Below are positions 38,501-49,740 of a stretch of DNA of 64,000 nt, in pieces (position 1 is the stretch's first letter; each line of letters starts with the position of its first letter). The DNA comes from Nymphaea colorata (lineage: Eukaryota > Streptophyta > Magnoliopsida > Nymphaeales > Nymphaeaceae). The stretch is from NCBI RefSeq assembly GCF_008831285.2, contig NC_045140.1, positions 19,528,370-19,592,369 of the forward strand. Reading direction: 5' to 3'. The notes beneath the pieces are model-generated. The model had not been told where the DNA came from. It saw nothing but the letters and a program-made list of their open reading frames with translations, and searched no databases. A program made the position numbers and the translations under genes.

Positions 38501-38561
38501 GTTGTGTGAGGAGAATGAGAAGAGTAGTAAATAAGAAAACGGTGGCAAGCCTGCGTAGCAT
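35526..38561 (-). CDS. Leucine-rich-repeat receptor-like protein (Cf/Ve type), intact, intronless, 1011 aa
   Basis: A cell-surface immune-type receptor without a kinase domain; such proteins signal through SOBIR1/BAK1 kinases (family knowledge). The ATG at 38561 is chosen because the longer open frame begins with GTG and because MLRRLATVFLFTTLLILL is a good signal peptide. Next come an N-terminal LRR cap (SSALLRFKHS, then DCCRWQGITC) and a long array of extracellular LRRs (LxxLxLSxNxLxGxIP). A non-LRR island (about GLKAMMQNGSEDIYV to GNDRP) precedes the last LRRs, as in Cf-9. The C-terminal cap is FKGNPKLCG, followed by an acidic spacer, a membrane segment at about 958-979 (GIGFAVGLMIITLPLVFV) and a short tail (KFGKRRNT). 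Many NxS/T sites are present. A perfect 30-bp in-frame duplication lies at 36997-37056. The ligand is unknown. Confidence 0.93.
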   Translation of the reverse strand: MLRRLATVFLFTTLLILLTQPPPAASTVVLCHLNESSALLRFKHSISKFLFPGALSSWQGNGSDCCRWQGITCHSVTGFVIKLQIPYVTDGHIVGSIDPSLFELKQLQLLDLSGNGFNGSIPKRLLELTNLTHLDLSDCRFTGQIPEELLGMTWLISLNLSMNDYSVGLQLQRPNLTTLLKRLDQLQHLQIGDVEVSMSGRDVSTALLSSPSLQKLKTLSLSNCIIVGPLLEEPFLHMQSLSHLDLSFNNLLGTFPPNIFLLPKLETLYISFNIELAVLLPPRNLTRSVNIRHLLLSSIGELSDGPLVPSNPPSQPRLEVTSNTMNGSTLSSCTSTRISVRNLSSGNPPGLIPEGLCSFSHLINLTLAHNSLNGTIPTCFSCLSSLEWLDLSYNHLSGSIPSSLFTLPSLILLDLSYNMFSGSLPKFYNPSSNLTILLLDNNLLSGDISFFMHGLPSLAVATLSSNNITSIICPFYLSRQKTLKYLDLSNNRNLRVEMSDSNNNTSMMNPSHNNTSMMNPSQLEYLNLRSCDIQSFPTFICELGKLQFLDLSSNNIEGKISACLWGITGFRLLNLDHNKFDGFQEPTNTTRAIGARLSLLSVSSNRINGMIPTFLCNYIAESVKLDMSNNALTGAIPDCLCKVSHLNLSNNQLQGQIPNGFNNIQLIDLNSNILTGTIPKSIASNITSLKSLNLGNNKLEDAFPGWLSQLTKLKVLVLRSNRLYGPIFTIANSLQAFPALKIFDISSNHFSGTLPHELFEGLKAMMQNGSEDIYVDNDVFSAVYVFHLFNVSTYFLLQGEIEQTIKGNDRPITSIKGPMNIVDMSNNNFTGEIPEEIGRLKYLHGLNVSNNHLKGLIPNSFDNLLQLEWLDTSHNQLSGPIPEGLADLTFLSILNLSYNDLQGRIPQGKQFSTFDESSFKGNPKLCGAQIEKTCYTGGDGDKEAMNKRDEEMQGWKYGSLGIGFAVGLMIITLPLVFVESVANWFWDETDKMIEFLLMQIGPSKFGKRRNT
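36997..37056 (-). repeat. Perfect 30-bp in-frame tandem duplication in the RLP coding region
   Basis: Units 36997-37026 and 37027-37056 are identical, adding ten residues (HNNTSMMNPS after NNNTSMMNPS) with an extra N-glycosylation motif. The broken paralogue has a single unit near 46205-46235. The insertion sits between an LRR and the next LYLNL-type strand, on the outer face of the solenoid. Confidence 0.95.
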
Positions 38562-38610
38562 TGCTGGTAGAGGGGAGAAGAAAGAAGGGAGAGCTAATCG
38601 CACGCACTCG

Positions 38611-41600
38611 CCTTCTCCCTCACATGCTTCGTTTTATGCTGTAGCTTGGGGGTTCCCGAACAACCTCCCCTCTCCGTTCTCGAGCTTGGAGTTAATGCTG
38701 CTCTTCCAAGATGAAAACAAGCCAAAGGCGGGACCGACTCCCCCCTTTTGTTCTGAAGCGGAAATTTCTTCTTTCTTTCTCTTATGTGTTCTGCATTCGA
38801 GTAATTTCGTCCGTGATCTTCTTTTTTTCTGCGATAGGGAAAGAGGAGTCAATCTTGGCGGCCAAATTCTTCCAATGACTCTTGGGGCCGATTGATGTGC
38901 GAATTCAAAGCCCATTGGGAAAAGCGGTGTCAAGGAGTTGGCCACAACTTTTCTTCCCCGTTTTGGATTCCAGAGGACAGATTTTTCCAGTAGAGCACTT
39001 TCTGATGCATAATACAGGCAGCAAGAATGTTGTAGACGCTGCTGAGCTTTGTTCCTTTTTTTTTCTTTTTAGAACAATTAAACTTCGACATTTCACACAA
39101 TCCAGCCATCCGCACATATTTTTTCAATGGACATCTTGCTATGAAAACCAGACCTATTAATTGTGATAAAATGTTTTTTTTTTTTTTTGCAAGCTAATCT
39201 TATTGGTATGATCTTAAAGAATATGTTGATGAAAAATATATATTAAGCTAGTCATTTGTTAGACGTTAATAGGTTTCTTATAATAAAAAAAATGAATGAC
39301 CTCCATAACATCAACGTTTTAATAATTAAAAAAACTACATTTTTTATAAAAACAAATTGAATCAAAGCATAATTTATATGAAACTAGTTTTCTTAATTTT
39401 TTAAGACGTTTATATTTTATTTAAAATAATTTTTTAGCAAAAAAATTAGAGGGATAGGTAGAAAGTTGTTAATATAATGCTAGTTGAGCTTAGCACTTTC
39501 AATTTAATATATTAACTGTATAAAATCTCCATGTAAACACAAAAACTCTTTCCAATTTTTTTCTTCGCCAAATTCCTGCACATTTTATCTGGATTCCGGC
39601 ATCAAATTTTAACCATGCCCAATTCAACTAGACATATACTTATTTGCAAAATGCTACATTGATTGAGATTCCTTGTCACTTGGATGTGTTTTTTAATGTT
39701 TATGGTCTCAAACCTTTTTTACTTCTCGACCAGTGATTGACCAATTGTTTGAACGATTGAAGACTTATAATTTTCTTGAATTGTAGCGTCATTTAAGAAT
39801 TATAATATGAACTGATTTAGCTTTTTTCCATATGAAACCGCATGGACTTGACTTAGTTGGGGTTAACTTTTCGAATTTGGATAATTTCAAGCACTGTTCA
39901 TGCAATTAAATTAAATTAGTAAAATGACGGTTCTTCTCCCTCACCTCACCTGCTCCGCTTTATGCTCTAACAAAGTAGTTAAAAGACAATGACAATGCCG
40001 TTGTTTAGTCTATGGAGAGAGATTCATTAGTCAAATGTGCGTTTGAAGCCACAAGCGCGTCGCCGTCGACCCACCTGCCACATCTTCTCCATCCTCTCTA
40101 TCTCTTTCCTTTTCCCTCTGCAATTTTCTATGACGCAAGAAGCCCGAAAATAGCTTCCTATGAGAATTAAAGAGCAGACTATCCTTCTACTAATTGCAGG
40201 TCCGACCAGTACGTGAAAGCATTGGCATATTCACTGAACCTATCTCATGGACCAGCGTGTAGGTAGATCTGCCAAAACTGCAGTCCTTTTTGTCAAAGTC
40301 AGAAAAGCTTTTTCTTCTCTCTTCTTCTTTGTGTACATACACACACACATATCACATATTATATTATGGATTAAACACTAAAAAAAAAATCATCAAGGTC
40401 TTAATTTCCGTGGTAAAGGAAGATTGGATGGAATGGTTGGTCTATTTAAAGGGGTTGGAACTGGACGAGTCTAATGGATGCGGCTTGAAAGAAGAAGGCA
40501 GGAACTGTCATCGCCAAGATATTATTTATTTATCCATGGGTAAAATGTTTTCAAAATTGATCCAAAAATTTGTTCTCCATTGCTCAGCATGGTAATACTT
40601 CTACTTCGATTTTTTTTTTGTTTAAAAGAAAAATGTTTCAAAGAAACTTTTAGGATGAAGTTTCATACACAAGACTATGTGGGGAATTTTTTACGTCGAT
40701 TTAATTAATGCTCTTAAACATAATCATCTTCCTTTCCCAGACTATGTTCGGAATTTTTGCTTATTAGTTTAACTGAAAAAGAAAAGGAACAAGCATGATG
40801 ATTCTTGCTCAGTTGTGGTGAGGCATAGAAACATGGATGTCAGATTTGAATTAGACGTACATTTTACTATAAATATGAATATGAATGAAAAAAAATAGAT
40901 ATCATATTTCCGTCAAACTTTTTAAATCCACAACTCAATCTGATTCGGATTTTTATATACACAACTAAATCCAAATCCTGTATTATGGTATATTAATAAT
41001 TGATTTTCAAAATATGTTAATATTGGACGTAGGATATCTATTTAAAATCAAAATCCAAATCAAAGATCAAATCCAATCAAATATTTTTATTTTGAACCAA
41101 ATCAAAAATATGATTAAATGTCATTTCTTAAATCCTAATCTGATGTGATCTTTTACTTGGGCATTAAATTTTTTTTTTTTAAACCATATCTGACATTTTT
41201 ATGCAATTTGGTTGGACACCGGAAAACCGCTGCTGGGTTTGTCTCCTATATATTCAAAGTAGGGGAGAATATTTATGTACTGTTATACCATTTTGATTTC
41301 AAATCCGAAATCTGATTTCGTTGGTAGTTGAGAACCACTATTCCAATAGTGGGCTCCCATATTTCCGTTGAAGATCGAGCTCATCAAAACTCAACGAGTC
41401 GGAGTGCAACAAAGATTGAGTCACGGGATTTTATTTTCGAAATATATGAATTGACGTATATGCTTCTCAATGGAAAATTGGTGTTGAGGTTATAATCTTT
41501 CTAATGGATTTGGCTATCTATGTGTCGCTCATCATTGTCTGGTGCCATTCGGCCGGCTCAACAAAATCATGCGCGTCCAAACCTACCGAGTATAAAAGAA

Positions 41601-43555
41601 AAATTATTGAAACTCATTGCAGCTGGACTGAGCATAGTCCCTTCCTGCGTCGTTCTCTGATTTGCTCTGGACTGAGCCGCTTGACAACACTTGTTTGTTC
41701 CCTACGCCTTTTCTAGGTGCTAGTTGACTGGACCTCACGCAGATCCCGTGTGACTGTGGGGTTTCTGTTTGTCAAATTTCTGTTGGTTCAACTCTCCCTC
41801 CAACCGTTGAGCTGTTTGCTCACTTTTTCCTCTGCAATTCTTGCTTGCTTGAAAGCTTCTAGGAGACTTTTAAGGTATGGCTACTTGCACTTGCACCTCA
41901 ATGTGATACTCCTCCTTCAATCTCCCTCCGAAGGTGCCTACCAAGGCCATGACAACCACCCACTCACCATGTTTGCTTCAGTCAAGATTTCAATAATGGG
42001 AGCACTCCTCCTTCCCGGAAACTAACAAGTTCGAGGTTTCCTGGTTGAGAATAATGACACGCACCTCATGAGCCTAAATTAAAGAGTATGTGGGTCTTGG
42101 AGACAGACAAACTCTCAAGTTTCAAGAGTATATATATATACACACACAAGACGCTTATATACAAGATTGGATGGGAATTGTTTGAGTCTTCAACTTATGA
42201 CCCACTCACCATATTTGCTTACCTAATATAGGAAAAGTTATTCAAATCCGAAATCTGATTTCACAATCTAAATCTGATTTTTGCATCTACATCTGATCTG
42301 AATCCTAATCTTGAACTGAATCTGGACGATTTTCAAAGCACAATTTATTTAAAGCGATATCCAGTGCAAATCCAAATCCAATTGGATATTTTATGTATCC
42401 AAATCTAAATCTGATCGGATGTCACTTCTTAAATCCGAATTCAATCCGCTTTCTTGATCAGATATTATTTTTTATCATAACCATTTTTTTTTTTGGAACA
42501 GCTCTGTCAGATATTCAATCCAAATCAAATATATTGACATTCTTAGGGACAGGTCCTCCACAAACTTGAAATTCATAGTTATGATCCCCAAGTTTTGTTT
42601 AATCTTTGATCTCCTTCCGCCAAGCAAACCCAACTTTTAATTTAAGATCCAAGACTGACAAATGGCCCTTTTGATTTAAGATCCAACTTTATCAGATCTC
42701 CTCCCCCTTGGAAGTCCAACTTTAGCGTGTGTTTGTAGGCCTAATTGGATCTAACTTATGTTGGGTTATCACCAAGAGACATGCCCAAGTGCTCATAGCA
42801 GATGAGAAAACCAATATTTAATCCTTTTCGGCTGCTAGTGGTTTCAAATGCATACTTTCTTTCTCTACAATGGCAGATCCAAGTGCTTCTCTCTCTCTCT
42901 CTCTCTCTTATAATCATCGATTTTTTTTTTTTTAAGTAAAGCATGGCCTAAAACTCAAGCGTTACCTTCTTTATACCAACAAAATTTTCTAGTTTTTTTG
43001 TTTTCTATTTCTTTTTTCCTCGTTAAAAGGCATGCACCTGCATAATCATTCTATCTTTTCGGCCTTTTTTTTAAAAAAAATTATTGATCCTTACGTTCCA
43101 ATTAAGCTGAACTCAAATTTTTTTTTTTTTAAAAAAAAGTAATGATCTCCTTTCATTAGGAGAAAAAATAAAAAATAATCTGCAGTTGGAGAAAAAGTAG
43201 TGATTAATATGATCGAACAGTCAAGTAGCTGAACTGGATCAAGTTCAGTCCGTCCATGGCTGAAACAAACTCATCCATTAACTTTGTGGTTCGTTGATAA
43301 ATCGTTCTTCTGACACCAGCTCATTGTTTGATTCCGATCGACTCTCAAGATTTTTAAATTTTAAATTCATAATTGGTTCAGCAAATTCCATATTCAATTT
43401 TCTACACACTTTGAACGTTACCGTGTGAAGCAACACGGGGACCGATTATTTATATGAAACTGTGAAAAGCACACAACCTTCGGGTGAAGCATTCAGTCTC
43501 TTTCAGCTTCAGCTCTAACATGTTTTCAACGACACTAGATAATTAGGGCTACGCC
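38611..43555. other. Spacer between the RLP copies, no supported gene
   Basis: AT-rich. Fragments of duplicated material are embedded here. 39827-39898 is the inverse of 48632-48704. GGTTCTTCTCCCTCACCTCA at about 39930-39975 matches the inverse of 44614-44655, which is the upstream flank of the broken RLP, and a weaker form lies at 38610-38645 upstream of the intact gene. 40840-41160 and 42240-42660 are ATCCAAATCC-type repeat. The frame at 41717-42025 (+) has no recognisable motif and I do not call it. Confidence 0.5.
42240..43035. repeat. Direct repeat copy B (partner 34140-34930)
   Basis: Same order of landmarks as copy A and the same orientation. It lies between the two RLP copies, 1.75 kb before the broken gene. 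Its right end (TACCAACAAAATTTTCTAG, GGCATGCACCTGC) also pairs with the inverted flank at 48135-48260. It is probably the remains of a third duplicated unit whose coding part has been lost. Confidence 0.8.
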
Positions 43556-43884
43556 CTGGGGTGGGCCCCGGGCCGGGCTGCGGTTAGGGGCCTGGGATCC
43601 GGCCCGGTTTGGGCTCGGGTTCGGGTCCGAGTCCTGGCTTGGGCGGGCTCGTTAAGGATTAAAAAATATTTTTTTATTTTTTTGTTTTTAATTATATATA
43701 TTTATTACTAACAAATATATTTTATATTTTAAAAAATATTTTATTATTTAAAAAATTATTATTTTGTTATAACCAGGCCGGACTAGGTCAGGCCCAGGTT
43801 TCAGATATCGGGCTAGGCCCAAGCCCGTCGGACCGTTTCCGTACCGGTTTTACCTGGCCTAACTGGCCCGCTGCCCACCTCTAG
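43556..43884. mobile_element. hAT-like MITE, 329 bp
   Basis: The ends are imperfect terminal inverted repeats: left CTGGGGTGGGCCCCGGGCC, right (inverted) CTAGAGGTGGGCAGCGGGCC. Both match the CAGGGGTGGGCA-type ends common in non-autonomous hAT elements. GC-rich ends of GGGCC/GGCCC words flank an AT-rich core of about 130 bp. No open frame. An 8-bp target duplication is not evident, so the element is old or its ends have drifted. Confidence 0.65.
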
Positions 43885-44791
43885 TCTCCCTACCCTTTAA
43901 AAACTTTTCTTTTAATGTGACATTTCTTTTAATGTTTAGCATAATTTACCTTTCAACTGAGTCAGTACTTTAGTGTCAACAAAGGATGAGAATGCAAGGT
44001 TGTTTCATCAAATATCAACTAGATCACAACTAAATTCCATGAGTAAGGCTAATATGTTTCCACTTCTAATTTGCGAAGAAAAGTCGTGGGACTTGCGTTT
44101 TAGATAATTATTTTTATCCAAAACAGGAAAAAGCGGAAGATTATGAGAAAGAAAAATGGATACGAATTGGATATGCATTTTCAACCCCCTTTTTTATTAA
44201 AAAAAGATTAAAGTAGAAGAAATTATGATGGATTGTTAAAATTCTTACCATTTTGCCAATCCAAATACTATCGCCAAATGGACATAGGCAAATGGATCAA
44301 ACAAATTTGAGTCCGTTCAAATGGAATCAGTTAAGGAAGTTGGATTTGAATTTTTTTTTCCCATGTAGTTTACAAGTAATTGGATATTATGCATGTGAGG
44401 TTCAAACTTGATTTTCGAAAGTAGAGCATACATGAATCCATGTCGAAATCCTTTTGCATGTGAATTTCAAACCTGAATTTTAAAAGTGCAGTCTGAATCC
44501 AAGTCTAAATTATCTGTGTCCGATCAACCTCGATTCCCTAAAGTCGGATGGATAATAAACTGCATGGATCCAATTAACCGAAACTCGATTAATAAAAAAA
44601 AAAAGGACTTGTCATAGGAGCATAAAGCGGAGCAAGTGAGGGAGAAGAACCGTTTAAAAGAAAAATTATATAAATGCTGCTCTCCCTTCGTTTCTTTTTA
44701 ACTAATTGTGGTTCCTCCTTCTGTTCTGATGTACGATTAGAGGGCCACTGAACTAATTTCAGTTTGCTCACTGGGAGTTGCCCTACCAGCA

Positions 44792-47607
44792 ATGCCACGT
44801 GGGCACACCACCATTTTCTTAATCACTACTCTTCTCATCCTCCTCACCCAATTACCAGCAGCTTCAGCGCTACTTTGCCACTCGAACCAGAGTTCAGCAC
44901 TCCTTCGATTCAAACACAGCATTAGTAAATTTCTCTTGCCAGGAGAACTGAGTTCATGGCAGGGGAATGGGTCTGACTGCTGCCGTTGGCAAGGCATCAC
45001 TTGCCACAGCATCACCGGCTTTGTCATTAAACTGCAGATACCTTATGTTACACTATTTGGTGATACTGTCGGCAGCATCGACCCATCCTTGTTTGAGCTT
45101 AAACAACTCCAGCTTCTAGATCGCACCCACAATGGGTTCAATGGTAGCATCCCCAAGAGACTCGTGGAACTCACCCACCTCGACCTGTCTGATTGTCGCT
45201 TCTCAGGTCAAATTCCAGAAGAGTTATCACAAATGACATGGGTGATCTCCCTGAACCTCTCTACGAATTATAATTATTATGTTGGTCGCCTACAACTCCA
45301 ACGTCCTAATTTGACAACCCTTGTGAGGTGGTTAGACCCATTGCAGCACCTTCGACTCAACGACGTGGAAGTCTCCATGAGCGGCAGAGATGTGAGCACA
45401 TTCTTATTGTCATCACTATCTCTCTAGAAATTGAAGACACCCTCCCTGAGGGATTGCAACATTTTCGGCCCATTATTGGACGAACCATTTCTCCATATGC
45501 AATCATTATCTCACTTGGATTTGAGTCTCAACAACCTGCAAGGAAACTTTCCTCCAAGCATTTTTCTACTGCCTAAACTGGAGACTCTTTATATTTCATT
45601 CAATAGAGACTCTTGATATTTCATACAATAGGGAGCTGGCAGTATCGTTGCCACCAAAAAATCTTACAAGGAGTGTCAGTATTCGACGTCTATATCTTTT
45701 ATCGATCAAAGAGAGCTGTCTGATGGCCCTTTAGTGCTCTCCAATCCCCCTTCAGGTTTGATCCCTGAAGGCCTATGCTCATTTGCTCACCTCATTGATT
45801 TAAGTCTTTCTGACAACTCTTTGAATGGGACAATTGTAACATGTTTGTCTTGTCTTTCCTCCCTCCAGTGGCTAAATCTCAGTGACAATGGCTTAAATGA
45901 GAGCATTCTGTCGTCACTTTTCACCCTCCCTTCCTTGAGTCTCTCTACCTTCAATCTAATAGGCTCAGTGAATCGCTCCCCAAATTCTACAACCCAAGTT
46001 CAAAACAATACTTTTCCTTGACAACAATTTAATCAGTGGAGATGCTTCCTTTTTTATGCATAGTCTACCTTCACTTAAATTTGCTAGCCTTTCCTCCAAT
46101 GATTTTACTAGTATGGTCCGTCATATTTTTCGGGTAGGAAAACTAGTCTATATCGTTTGGGCCTCTCCAATAACAGAAATTTAAGGGTGGAGTTTTCTGA
46201 TTCCAATAACAACACTTCCATGAAGAATTCCTCGCATTTGTGTACTTAAATTTAAGGTCATGTGATATCTAAGGTTTTCCCACATTCATCTATGAACTAG
46301 GCAAACTTCAGCATCTTGACCTTTCAAGTAACAATATAGAAGGGGAAATATCAGCTTGTTTATGGGGCTTACAGACTTAAAACGTTTAATTCTTAATCAT
46401 AACAAGTTCTACGGATTTCATGAGCTAACAAATACCAATAGAGCCATTGGTGGTCGATTGTCTCTTTTGAGTGTTTCAAGTAACTGAATAAATGGTCCGA
46501 TCACAACTTTTCTATGCAACTATATTGCCGAATCTATCACATTGGACAAGTCAAGCAATGCTCTCATAGGTGTCATACCATATTGTCTTTGCAAACTGAG
46601 TCAGTCAGTAGCAACCAATTACAGAGACAAATTCCAAATGGATTCAATAATATACAGCTCCTTAACTTGAATAGCAACATGTTGACTAGCACAATTCCAA
46701 AGTCCATAGCTTCTAATAGCACAAATTTGAAAGCTCTAAATCTTGGTAACAACAAGTTAGAATATGTATTTTCGGGATGGTTAGGCTGACTAACCAAGTT
46801 AAAAGTGCTAGTTTTGAGGTCCAATCATCTTTATGGACCCATTTTGATCTTTGCTAATTCACTGCAAGCATTTCCTGCCTTAAAGATCTTTGACATATCT
46901 AATAATCATTTTCAGGGACTCTCCTACATGAATTGTTTGAGGGGTTCAAGGCTATGATGCATAATGGCTCAGGGGATGGTTACTTTTATGATGATGTATT
47001 TTTAATAGTATTTGATGTTTTTAACATGTCCATTGTAGTCCATTCTCAATACTTGCACGGTGAAATAGAGCAAACAATTAAAGGAAATGATCAGCTTGGG
47101 CTGAATGTTTCCAACAATCATCTAGAAGGTCCCATCCTCTTTTTTTTTTTTTTTGACAATTTGCTGTAGTTGGAATGGTTAGACTTTTCTCAGAACCAAC
47201 TGTCAAGACCCATACCAGAGAGGCTTGCAGATCTCACATTTCATTCAGTTTTAAACTTATCTTATAATGATCTGCAATGAATGATACCTCAAGAAAAGCA
47301 ATTTAGCACTTTTGATCCTTCTTCTTTTAAAGGAAACCCAAAGCTTTGTGGGCCACAGATTGAAAAAACATGCTTTGTAGGTGGATATAGTGATAAAGCG
47401 GCAATCAGCAAGCGACAGGAGGATATACAAGACTGGAAGTATGGATCATTTGGAATAGGATTTGCAATGGGATTGATGATCATAACTCTACCCCTCGTGT
47501 TCGTAGAGAGTGTAGCAAATGGGTTCTGGGATCAAACTGAGAAGATGATAAAATTCATATGGATGCAAATTGGTCCTTCTAAATTTAGCAATCATAGGAT
47601 CCCATAA
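44792..47607 (+). pseudogene. Broken paralogue of the LRR receptor-like protein
   Basis: It is homologous over its full length to the gene at 35526-38561. The start ATG at 44792 and signal peptide (IFLITTLLILLTQLPAAS) survive, as do the LRR cap and first repeats. The first break is an in-frame TAG at 45425-45427, where the intact copy has Gln. A 25-bp tandem duplication (45581-45605, 45606-45630) then shifts the frame. More stops and indels follow, including a deletion of roughly 100 bp near 47090 that removes an LRR and a T-tract near 47140-47154. The last 108 codons (47281-47607) are again open and keep FKGNPKLCG, the membrane segment (GIGFAMGLMIITLPLVFV) and the tail. It cannot encode a full receptor; a 211-residue secreted LRR fragment could be made from the 5' part if transcribed. 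Confidence 0.93.
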
Positions 47608-48290
47608 AAGGTGTGCATGTTTGTAGGTGTTAAAGAGTCAGATTTGCATGCGTTTAGTTGCCGGTCATGAGCTCGTGTTCATCAGAATGCAGGACCTGCC
47701 AGCCGATGAGTTTGATTCACATATTTACATCCGCACTATGCCTTGTTTTGCCTTTTTTCAGTGCTTGATTTTCTTTTATCTTCTTCAGATTGAAATTTTT
47801 GTAATGTAAGTTTGTGTGTGCTTAATTTGATATTTTTCTTTTATTTCATCATATTGTGGGTGCAATAATAGATGTTTAGTGTTTATTGTGCCACTTGAGT
47901 TAAACAAACTTAACTGCCAACTAGTACATTTACTTGCATTTTTGTTTATGAAAATGTCGTAAATGTATAAATTATACTTAAATTTGCAAAATTCCTTTAT
48001 AATTAAGCAGTTTTTTGTGTGTAATAACATAAATTAAATAGCGAAAAGGAGGGGTGGAGAGAGAGAGGGAGAAGGGATTTACCCACTTTGAGGAAAAGTA
48101 AAGATTGGTAATTTTTTTTTTATAAAAAAAAGGTCATAAGATAGAATTATTGTGCAAGTGTTTGCCTTTTAACAAGGAAAAAAGAAATAAAAAACAAAAA
48201 AAACTTGAAAAATTTGTCGGTATAAAGAACGTGAGACTTGCGTTTTAGGTCATGCTTTACTAGACAAATTTCAGTTGTTACATCTCCTGT
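47608..48290. repeat. Right end of the inverted duplication (3' flank of the broken RLP)
   Basis: Inverse of about 34820-35520, with indels. Shared landmarks include GATGAGTTTGATTCACATAT, TTAACTGCCAACTAGTACAT and TTTGTTTATGAAAATG. No gene. Confidence 0.8.
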
Positions 48291-48640
48291 TTTTTGATAT
48301 TTTTGTTTTGGAAACTGCACCCAGCAGGTTGAGAGACCAGCTGATCAATATATATGTTATTTCAGCGAGAGCATATTTTTGGGATTGTTTTAATTACTGC
48401 GATATTGTGGAGTGAGACAGAGAGAGATAGATGGAGTTGCACTATTTTCAAGATAATTTTGGTACTCAAAGGGATGTGGTTAACTTTGTTTACCTTTTAA
48501 CTGAGTCAGTACTCTAGTATTAGTGTCAACAAAGGATTAGAGAGTGCATGGGTGTTTCATGAAATATCAACTAGATCACAACTAAATTCGATTAGTATGG
48601 CTAATAAGCAAGGAGCATATTAAATTGAAAGAACAATGCT
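48291..48640. other. Intergenic with a direct-repeat segment
   Basis: About 48488-48600 (AACTGAGTCAGTACT, GTGTCAACAAAGGAT, AAATATCAACTAGATCACAA) repeats 43948-44045 in the same orientation. This marks another duplicated block on either side of the broken RLP. No gene is seen. Confidence 0.6.
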
Positions 48641-49740
48641 TGAAATTATCCAAATCCAAGAGTTTAATCCTAACTCCAAGTCAAGTCCACGCGGTTTCAT
48701 ATGGAGCTGAATTCAACCAATACCAGACTTAATCAATTGAGATGACCTGGCTCGACCTAGGTCAAGTAAAAGTGCACGCCAACCCCTTGGTTCCACCCCA
48801 TATATCCCTAACTCAAACCTAGTCCGCCAACTCTAGATCTCCCAAACCCACTCGAACCTATTTCAGTCAAATTGAGTCAACTAGATTCGAGTCCAGTCAA
48901 CCATGGTCAAACCCCAGAGTCAGTCTACTCTCAATCAAGTCTCCACTGCAACCAATTTTAGTCAACTTGGCTTCAACTTACTTGAGCCCAAAGACACCAG
49001 ATTGGGCACACCTAGGGCACTTTAAATCCAGATTTCACAATCTACATCGTCCTAGAAGCACATTATCCAAATCGCTATTATTTGACTCAAATCCATATTT
49101 CAAATCCCGATGCATGACATATTCTCTAGTTCAGATTTGAATGTTAAAATATCATATTTATCTCAGTCCAATCTTATATCCAAACTTCCAATTGGGTTTC
49201 ATATGTAGGATGTGATCCAGAATTTTCTTTGGATCTGGGATTGTGATCCAAGTCTACAAATTAAATTCAATATTCACGACCCGTTTTCTATTTCAGATCT
49301 GAACCATGATTCTGGATCCCAATATGCATCCTTGTTCGGATCTCAATTTGTTGCCAATTTTATCCAAATTTCAATCAATTATAAACTATTGATTTAGATC
49401 CAAGTCCACAATCCGGTTCCATGTTCACAAATTATAAGTCCATCTTGGATCTAAATGTCAATTTCAAACATTTATGCAAAGCTTCTATCCAGATTGCAAT
49501 CTATTGTTCAAAATCCAAATCAACATTCCAACTGAATTTGTAATTTTAGTACAAGTCCAAGATCCAATCATCAAATTCAATTTCTAATCTTTCCTGATTA
49601 AAATCTACAATTTTACTAAAGATCCTTGCTTGGACCAGGGATTCGATCTCAACTTTGCTATATTTTTGCTTTCGAATAGAAATTCCAATTCAAATCCGAT
49701 TCACAGAACTGAGTTTAAGTTCATACAAATGAACTGATCG
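48640..49740. repeat. 1.1-kb strand-asymmetric ATCCAAATCC-type repeat
   Basis: The plus strand is rich in A, C and T and poor in G. It is built of recurring short words such as TCCAAATC, AATCCAA, TCAAGTC, ATTCAAT and GATCC. The same word family makes up 20560-20900, 33360-33600, 34140-34560, 40840-41160, 42240-42660 and 44270-44590. The left end (48632-48704) has an inverted partner at 39827-39898. No coding frame was recognised; it could be a degenerate satellite-like or retroelement-derived repeat. Confidence 0.5.

Larger units (their letters stand above)
34820..38610. repeat. Inverted duplication, left arm (RLP gene plus 3' flank)
   Basis: Reverse-complement match to about 44750-48270. 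Beyond the genes, the 3' flanks match: the block at 35118-35320 (AAACTTAACTGCCAACTAGT read on the minus strand, TTGCGGGTGCAATAATA) reappears at 47800-47960, and 34820-34930 reappears inverted at 48135-48260. The 5' edge is just upstream of the start codons, where both read CTACCAGCAATG. The arms are head to head with about 6 kb between start codons. Confidence 0.85.

Noticed and set aside
38562-38603. Longer N-terminus for the RLP starting at 38603
   Set aside because: The codon there is GTG. The first ATG (38561) is followed directly by the signal peptide, and the homologous ATG is kept in the broken copy.
35431-38895. Several open frames on the plus strand opposite the RLP gene
   Set aside because: They mirror the codon structure of the LRR gene on the minus strand and have no motifs of their own.
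41717-42025. 102-codon hydrophobic frame between the RLP copies
   Set aside because: No signal peptide or family motif, surrounded by repeat; probably chance.
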